The translations under genes and the position numbers were made by a program. A DNA stretch of 64,000 nt. Origin: Magnolia sinica (taxonomy: Eukaryota > Streptophyta > Magnoliopsida > Magnoliales > Magnoliaceae). This document shows positions 56,781 through 64,000 of this stretch, one piece after another (within the stretch, counting starts at the first letter, position 1; every line of letters starts with the position of its first letter). The notes below the pieces were generated by a model. That model worked only from the letters and a program-made list of their open reading frames with translations, was not told where the DNA came from and ran no database searches. The stretch lies in NCBI RefSeq assembly GCF_029962835.1, contig NC_080577.1, forward strand, positions 2,542,001 through 2,606,000, given 5' to 3'.

Positions 56781-58165
56781 ATCACTTATAATTTCTATAT
56801 CATCATATGCCATTACCACTGCTGCAATAATTTTTTGATTTTTGGTACATATTCTGATCTTTCTTTTACAAGTTTAAGATGCTTAGTGATCCACGTGGAG
56901 CAACAAATGCCACCACGTCGGTGCCTCCAACCGTCACAAAGTCATAAAAGGACACCTATATATTCTGATGCATGCATAGCTTATATGAAAAGGAACGAGT
57001 GCAAGGACGGATTTTCCAAAGATTGCGAAAGATTATAGAATATTAGACAAGTACGATGTATTCTATGGCCGAGTTGTCAAAAACCCGAACAAGTTTTGTA
57101 TAGGGTCGATGGATAGCATGAATTAATAGTTTATGGTTGATCTAAGTCAACTCAACCTAATCCCTAGTTGAGTACCAAGTTTTTAAACAATGCCTTTTGT
57201 AAATATTTATTTTAAATTTTAAATTATAGGATTTTATGAGAAAATTCTTTAGGAATACTCTATTTATTGAAAATTTGCTATATAAATCAAAACACCTACA
57301 TTGAGTTTTTGAGGAAGGAAGTTATCAAACTACACTCATGTATGGTTGTTTTGTTTTTTTAATGTAATGAAGTAGAAAATTTTGGAGCCCACACGGAATG
57401 TGTATGACATCCAATTATTAAATATATAAACCCATTCTTTATAACCACATTAACCATAAATCCTTCTCATCAAATCACCAGGTAGGCTACACCTGCATTT
57501 TGATATTTTCAAGTGGTGGTGTATATAATTTTTAATGGTGTGACTCACCTTATATTTAGATCAGTCAAATTTTTTGTTATTCTAAACATCATGATGGATC
57601 GAATCACCAAGTAGGCTACAGGTGTGGAGAAGGAGATTTGTCATTATGCTGGCATGTGCAATTAGAATAAGCATATTTGAAAGGTTTTCAAAGGTGTCTA
57701 TTGCAGTCTTGAGAAGGAAATCTGATGGCAAGATTTTGCCCAGCTCAACGGATTGTAGATTTCGGCCACATGTTCCGTCGATCCAAGTTCATATGGAAGG
57801 TCCCGTAGTGGATGGGCGACACCACTAAAGTGTTCCAGTGTAATGATCCCAGCCTTTCGTTTTTGTTCCCTCTAAATTGTGTACAGTTATAATTATCTGT
57901 ATGCATCGAATATATTATGGCATGGATCTATCCTATGATAGAACTACAGGGAACGATCACATTAATGGCTTAGGTCGTCAAGTGGTGGACCCCACCTCTA
58001 CCTTTGCTGGGTTGAAAACAAACACGGTCTCTCCATCCTGCTACATTGCAGTTGGATACATGGCGTCTTTAGCCATTGGATCGGGATCTTTTCAATAGCC
58101 CAGACCGTTTTTACTATGGGCCTTACCATATTCGGTGAGCCCGGTTTGGGTAGTGCCCCCGCCTG
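56781..58165. other. AT-rich spacer, no gene recognised
   Basis: Several short frames (56835-57038, 57622-57828, 57877-58098) have no recognisable domain and no splice-site support. Nothing else was identified. Confidence 0.45.
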
Positions 58166-58167
58166 TA

Positions 58168-59145
58168 TGGAGCTCGGTCCTGCGAAAGCTCCGTGGGCTC
58201 CACCATAATGCATATGTTTTATCCATGCCATCCATCCAGTTTTTCAGCTCATTTTAGGGATGATGCCAAAAATGACACAGATCCAAATCTGAGGTGGACC
58301 ACACCACCGGAAACAGTGGTAATTTAATGCCCACCATTAAAAACTTCTTAATGCCCGGTGTAATATGTATTTGCCATCCAACCGGTTGATTAGGCTGCAC
58401 AGGCCTTGATGAAGGGAAAACGTAAATATCAGCTCGAAGAAATCGGATAGTGTCCTGAGTAACTCATTATGCATTTATGTTACGAGTAAACTCTGCTAGG
58501 CCCACCTTGAAAGTACGTAGTTTATCCACACCGTCCGTCCGTTTTTACAGATCATTTTAAGGGTTAAGCCCCTCATTGAAGCATATCCAAAAGCTCAAGT
58601 GTACCATGCCGTAGGAAACACTGGGAATAACGATTTCAATGATTTCCACCGTTGAAACCTTCCTAGGACCTACAGTGATACATATTTGCCATCCAACTTG
58701 CTCATAAAATCACATAGACATGGATAAAGAGAAGACACAAATATCAACTTGATCCAAAACTGACGTCGCCCCCTAGAATTTTTCATCGATAGATGTTCAA
58801 ATCTCATTGTTTCCTATGATGTGGTCCACTTGAGCTTTGGATGTGATTCATTTTTTGGATCAAGCCTTAAATTGTTTGGTAAAATGGATGGACAGGTGAA
58901 TATAATATATAAATCATGGTGGACCCATAGAGTTTCCTTTAGTGCACAACCGCTTCCAGCTTGATCCAAAACTCTTGTGCCCTCAAGAAGCTTTTAATGG
59001 TGCGTTCAGTCGTGGTGGAGTCCACTTGAGATTTGGATGTGCCTCATTTTTTTACTCATGCCATAAAATGAGCTGAAAGATAGATAAATAACGTGGATGA
59101 AATACATACACCATGGCGGGGGTTAAAGAGCACTAACCAGTACAG
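58168..59145. repeat. GGCCC fold-back element split by another fold-back copy
   Basis: The left half is 58168-58437 (gtgggctccaccataatgca ... gggaaaacgtaaatatcagc). The right half is about 58955-59145 (cagcttgatccaaaactctt ... tacaccatggcggg). Put together they give one standard family copy. Confidence 0.7.
58460..58945. repeat. Nested GGCCC fold-back copy
   Basis: A complete copy from ctaggcccaccttgaaagta to aatcatggtggacccatag, with agtgtaccatgccgtagg and gatgtggtccacttgagctt. It sits inside the previous element, so it is the younger of the two. Confidence 0.7.
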
Positions 59146-60537
59146 GGCTTGGTACTAGAGGTATCTGTTATTGTTAGAATCTGGTCAAACAATAATAGAC
59201 ACCTCATGCTTTCCGATAGATTTGTAAAAATAGAAAAAAATAATAATAATAAGCAACGTAGGGTGCCGGTAGCCTAACTGTGGACCCTTTAATGCTTAAG
59301 TTAGATTCATAGAAAATGATTGCAATGAAGTATATTAGGGCTTAAGATGAGTCACTTCTCTTTTTCTCCTTTTTTACCCCTGGTTTAGAGTATGTGGTCG
59401 TATATGTAAGGCGTGGAAGAAGGTTCTAAATCTCTAAATCCTACTGTGTTATGCCGGAGGATCTCTGATCTAGCGAAATTCTTATCCTAAATATGTCGAA
59501 GTTATCTTTGGCCAAGATAAAGTCGGATCCTTCTCTTTTGGATCCATGGCAAGATTCAGCCTGGATTTGTCATCTGACCTCTCTCACAATGGTCAACCTA
59601 GCTAGCTCAGGATGTTAGAGGGCTCAGGGCCCAAGCTCCTTCCCTACCGGTTCCTTACTCATGTTATAGACATTTCTATTGTGATGAGTCCTCTCCTACC
59701 AAGATTCGTCCTTTGACAAATCAGTTCGACGGCTTGTCTTTGAGCTGAAGGCACAACTCGACCTATATCACGCCCTGAACTTGGAAACCAGGTTCACAAA
59801 ATTCCCGATCGCCGAATCCGGCGCTGACAGCCTCCATAGAACCTCATTCTCGGCTCCCGGCACCCATTTACCAGGTTCCGATCCTAAGATCCTAGAAAGA
59901 GGATTTCTAATATCAATTTAATTCGTAATGAGCATAACCAAGAGCATAACCCACGAACAATAACCACAAGAACACCATTACAAAATCCAGTATGATCAAA
60001 AACTTTTAAGTACAAGGCGTATGAAAGGAAAATACAATATAATGAAAATAACGGAAACTCCAAAATCTCGGCTGCACGCTCCTGCCGCGACAAGGCTACG
60101 GCTGCGTCCTGACGTCACCTGCACGCATCAATCGTGCATAAGCTTATAAAAAGTTTAGAGGGTGGTGTAAGTGTGTGCGCAATATAAGCGTGCTCAGAAT
60201 GTATGGTCAGAGTAATGCAGAATCATGGTGATGAGTACATGAATGCAATCAGCCGTACCAAGGCTATGCGGTGCAAGATATGAATGCTATCAGCCATAAC
60301 ACGTGCGATGCGAGATACAACTCAAGCAAGTCAATCATTATAATGTATCAATACAGTTCTCATTATGGATAATCACCGGGATTTAGAACACTCCAAGTGG
60401 CACTACCGCTCTCCTAGCCGCACAGTCCAAGTGAGAGTAAGAAACCTCACTATCCGCCTGGCCAATAGTCTACCAATACCCATCCGTCATGTCAATAGCA
60501 GACCCATTCACAAGCTGGTTAAACTCAGCCTAATATT
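59146..60537. other. Unassigned, possibly retrotransposon-derived sequence
   Basis: No gene. The composition and the run of short C-rich words (gccgaatccggcgctgacag and similar) resemble untranslated or LTR parts of plant LTR retrotransposons. I found no TG...CA borders, primer-binding site or protein motif. Confidence 0.35.
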
Positions 60538-61464
60538 GGCCCCTACCCTCGGGTGAGTAAGGCCACACCCCTTTCCAACCGACCACGACACAGTGAGAGA
60601 CGCGGCCTCCTGGTATACGGCCCTCGTGCACTCATATATCCACTCGGTCTCGACGTTGGAGTCATCCTCTGGTACCATTGGGTTTAGGAATTTTCACGTA
60701 GGGATATCTATGGCGCTCCGATGCTTAGTAACAATATTTTTGGTATCCAATCCAGCCACCCACGATGTGTTTGTGGCGGCTATGGCCCTGATGTCACTAA
60801 GGCATATAGTAATCACAATCACACTAATGCAAGTGCATGAATCATACTATCAGACATGCAACAATCCTGCGCATACCGAACGCTCATGTGGGGCAACTCC
60901 ACCTGTCAGGGAGCCCATAAACGATCTGCCCGAAGGCATATGCTATGATCAGTCACTTCTCATGTCAGGCATACATATGATGCGTATGATCATGAATTAT
61001 GGCCCCTACCCTCGAGCGAGTAAAGCCACACCCCTTTCCAACCGACCACGACACAGTGAGAGACACGGCCTCCTGGTATACGGTCCTCGTGCGCTCATAT
61101 ATCCACTCGGTCTCGACGTTGGAGTCATCCTCTGGTACCATTGGGTTTAAGAATTTTCACGTAGGGACATCTATGGCGCCCCGATGCTTAGTAATAAATT
61201 TTCGGTATCCAATCCAGCCACCCACGATGTGTTTGTGGAAGCTATGGCCCTGATGTCACTAAGGCATATAGTAATCGCAATCACACTAATGCAAGTGCAT
61301 GAATCATACTATCAGACATGCAATAATCCTGCGCATACCGAACTCTCATGTGGGGCAACTCCACCTGTCAGGGAGCCCATAAACAATCTGCCCGAAGGCA
61401 TATGCTATGATCAGTCACTTCTCATATCAGGCATACATATGATGCGTATGATCATGAATTATGG
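60538..61464. repeat. Two tandem copies of a 463-bp unit
   Basis: The unit starts ggcccctaccctcg at 60538 and again at 61001, head to tail, with about 97% identity by eye. It contains gccacacccctttccaaccg, ctcatatatccactcggtct and catgatcatgaattatgg. Both units are open in one frame (60593-61150 and 60999-61253). The translation has no domain, and I take the opening as chance shared by duplication. It may be the internal repeat of an LTR element. Confidence 0.85.
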
Positions 61465-61499
61465 ATCTATCCTATACATGTTATGTGGTGATGGGCTCT

Positions 61500-61960
61500 G
61501 ATCAAAACGAAGATGGGCCTAGACGGCCTATATGCTACGGGTATGGGCCTATTAATGGGCCCTAGGGAGAGAGTGACAATGCGGACATTTAACCAACATC
61601 ATCCTTACAATGTGGACATCAAACCATCATTGCTCCCAAGGCACGGCCTGCCATAAATCACATATTGCAATGGGCCTTATATAGATCTTGTTGGGCCTCG
61701 ACTGAAGGGCCCAAATACATCAAATGGGCCTCAAACCATGAACTCATATATCTCAAGTGAACCTTAGTGGGCGGGCCACAAATACATCAAGCTGGGCCTA
61801 ATCACATGAGCCTTGCATACGTCACAATGGGCCTCATAATATGGGCCTCATACGAATCAAGGTGGGCCTCAACATATGGCCTTATACAAATCAAAGTGGG
61901 CCTCAATGGACGGCCCACAAATACACCAAGATGGGCCTCAACACAAGGCCTTAAAATAAT
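61500..61960. repeat. Degenerate GGGCCT-rich tandem repeats
   Basis: Variants of aaatcaaggtgggcctcaa and atgggcctcatac alternate at about 25-45-bp spacing from about 61660 to 61955. Sparser copies lie upstream. Confidence 0.65.
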
Positions 61961-62350
61961 TTTCAAAATGATTGGACGGTTTGGATGAAACACATGCATC
62001 ATGGTGGGTCCCATAAAATCCCACCATCATATATATGTATGTATATATAATATAATATATATGATCAATATAATGTATATATATATATAATATAATATAC
62101 ACAATAAAATGCATATATACACATGCACATACACGAGGTGCAGCCCCACACGGGGGGTTTGGTCCCATATAGATGGACGGCATGGATGAAACATATAACT
62201 CATGGTGGGGTCCCCCTGCCCGTCCATCAGCCACGTAAAATGGCTGGAGGGCATAGATAAAACACGTACATCTGGGTGGGCTCTGACGGTGTGAATAAAA
62301 CACTTAATGTCACTGTGGGCTCCACGTGGGGCCCACCATAATGTTTATAA
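61961..62350. repeat. Partial fold-back arms around an AT tract
   Basis: Three half-arms in the same sense (catgcatcatggtgggtccc, ataactcatggtggggtccc, tcactgtgggctccacgtgg) are separated by a TATA-rich stretch (62028-62110). They look like right arms of fold-back copies whose left parts are lost. Confidence 0.5.
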
Positions 62351-62605
62351 GTCATCCAATCCGTTCATAAGGTCACGCAGACCTTAATGAACAGGAAAAA
62401 CAAATTTCGTATTAATCCAAAACTCCTGGGCCACCTAGAAGGGTTGCAGCGGCAGACGTTCAATCCCACTATTTCCCGTGACGTGCGCCACCTGAGTGTT
62501 GTTTACGACTCATTTTTGGGGTGGCCCACTCCCCAGAGGGGACCCAGCAAATGCACGGTGTGGATGATCGAGACACATCAAAGTGGGGCCTACACATGGG
62601 ACCGT
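62325..62605. repeat. GGCCC fold-back element, shortened
   Basis: It starts ggggcccaccataatgttta, passes catccaatccgttcataagg and caaaactcctgggccacct, and ends aagtggggcctacac. Only one arm is complete. Confidence 0.6.
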
Positions 62606-63120
62606 GATCCCTGCCTAGCCACCCCTTCGTTAGGCGCAGGCGCTGCCTACGCGTTCTGCAGCAGCAACGTCAGCGCTGCCTCCTTCTCTTTTCTTTTTTT
62701 TTTAAATCAGTTTTCCTATAGTTTTTCACAGGTGGGGCCTACATCAAGAAAATCTGCCCCGCCCATTGTATTCTCCGGCTTGATACCGTCATACAGGGTC
62801 CAATATCCATTATGATTTGGCGAGTAAACATCAATGCGAGTTTTTGGACGGTAATAATACTGTTTCCTAAGGTATGGCCCGCTTAATTATCGGATTGACT
62901 CCATTTTCCGGCTCAACGCTTAAATTAGGCTGAGCAACGAGGTAGACGGCATGGATTGTGTACATACATCGAGGTGGAGTCTGCATGAGTGGCCCACCAT
63001 TCCCTTTATTTTGGTTAGCTCGTTAGTACACTCCCATGTCAGTACACGCACTCCATGCTAGCCAACCCTACCATGTCCAGCGTCCAGAGAGGCTGGACGG
63101 CATACAAAAAAATGGACATC
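62606..63120. other. Spacer with SINE 3' relic
   Basis: At 63005-63055 the sequence attttggttagctcgttagt and acactcccatgtcagtacac matches the 3' end of the minus-strand SINE at 50943-51078. An open frame at 62387-62815 runs across fold-back sequence and is not a gene. Confidence 0.45.
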
Positions 63121-63121
63121 A

Positions 63122-63445
63122 TGGTGGGTCCCACATGCACGTGGCCCACCTGTTTGATCCACCTGATGTTTATGTTTTCCTTCCCTCTGGGCCCGCTAAT
63201 GGGCTGGATATCCAACACCCATTCATAAAGTTACATAGTCCTGAATGGGAAAACATATATATCAGATCGATTCAAAACTTCTGTGGCGCCCAAGAAGTTT
63301 TCAACGGTGATAATTTAATACCCATTTTCTGGCACACCCGTTTCTTATACCCACCCCATTTTTGGTCTCCTATCATAAAATGACAAGGAAAAATGGATAG
63401 CTGGTGTAGATAAAACCCATACATCACAGTGGCCACTCGGAGCTC
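63122..63445. repeat. GGCCC fold-back element, left arm degraded
   Basis: Central and right landmarks are clear: ccttccctctgggcccgct, gtggcgcccaagaagttttc, and gctggtgtagataaaacccatacatcacag. The left arm is partly replaced. Confidence 0.6.
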
Positions 63446-64000
63446 GTGCCTGTTCCTAGAGACCGACGGGGTAGGACGCAACGATATAGCCTGTATTTTT
63501 CTTTCCTATTCTTTTTTTCCTCCTTTTTTTTTCTTAAGATTGAAGTCTGCGACAGGAAACTAGGTGAGGCCCATCTAGATGTTGGTGAGAAATCCACCCG
63601 TCCATCCGTTTTTCAAGATCATTATCACGGTGGTCCGATGGGTCCCACATGAAAAATATGATTTATGGTGGGCCACACTCACCCCTTCATCATTATCACC
63701 ATTCAAAGAGAGAGAGAGAGGGAGAGAGAGAGACGGTGATAGAGAGGAGGGACCCCGCCACTATGGGCCCTCCATTGATACATCACATACATCGAAATGG
63801 GTCTCATTGACAAGTGGGCCCTTAAATCATGAAATCAACGGTAGAAACTCAAAGATCACCCACCTCTAGGCCTCCTCCTTGCTCCCTTAGCCTTCTATAC
63901 TCCTTGCATTCACTTTTGGTGGTGGTTGATGGGATTTTGATGGTGTGGATGAGAGATGAGAGGGTGGGCCACACTTGTGGTTTGGGAGAGAGGAGCTTGG
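63446..64000. other. Spacer to window end
   Basis: A T-rich run (63495-63535), a (GA)n tract (about 63705-63735) and further GGCCC words (gatgggtcccacatg, gtgggccacactcacc). No gene. Confidence 0.45.

Noticed and set aside
62387-62815. 142-codon open frame
   Set aside because: It crosses a fold-back arm and spacer with no motif.
1-64000. tRNA or rRNA genes, CRISPR arrays, bacterial or organelle sequence
   Set aside because: None seen. tRNA-like words belong to SINEs. Intron structure and repeats are those of a plant nuclear genome.

Overview
The window is nuclear DNA of a flowering plant. It has spliced genes with GT-AG introns, AT-rich spacers, plant-only families (dirigent proteins, STRUBBELIG-type kinases, CC-NBS-LRR) and very dense transposon debris. 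A woody magnoliid is my best guess, because long fold-back repeats rich in GTGGGCCCCAC dominate the spacers, but this rests on impression and is weak. Only three genes look intact or nearly so: two tandem dirigent genes (12518-13084 and 19476-20051, +) and one 12-exon chloroplast GDT1/PAM71-type transporter gene (37543-45929, +). The transporter gene appears to lack one base in exon 6.

Layout. 1-6330: repeat copy, then a partial direct duplication of the 5' region of the transporter gene (its partner is 33095-38720), interrupted by a 950-bp solo LTR. 6305-11170: copia fossil, CACTA-like end repeats, then broken pieces of four unrelated host genes (MATE efflux carrier, STRUBBELIG-family kinase, NBS-LRR, ABCA1-type ABC transporter) and a LINE tail. 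11636-13366 and 18507-20352: two copies of one dirigent gene unit with a shared upstream repeat and a shared promoter hairpin. 13390-18506: fold-back elements and a copia fossil.

20540-31015 is the most striking region. A fold-back element carries a 1230-bp hAT-type insert (8-bp target duplication attacaat) in its left part. A 7919-bp CACTA element (22884-30802, 3-bp target duplication agt) sits in its right arm. The CACTA element has captured exon-intron pieces of at least four host genes: MAP70, a CHD1/CHR5-type remodeller, AMP deaminase and PRP8, all on the + strand. This is a Pack-CACTA gene-capture element with exactly definable borders.

31015-37500: fold-back copies and the right copy of the duplicated region, which holds the transporter promoter. 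46000-64000: no convincing gene. It holds a mosaic of fold-back elements (one with a clear 9-bp target duplication, so MULE-like), tRNA-derived SINEs, nested MITEs, degenerate hAT-like pieces, a 463-bp tandem duplication and GGGCCT-rich degenerate repeats.

The genes do not form a pathway. The dirigent pair would act in lignan coupling in the apoplast, and the transporter in manganese/calcium handling in the chloroplast. All identifications are by eye from translated motifs; no database search was possible, and exon borders outside the transporter and dirigent genes are approximate.
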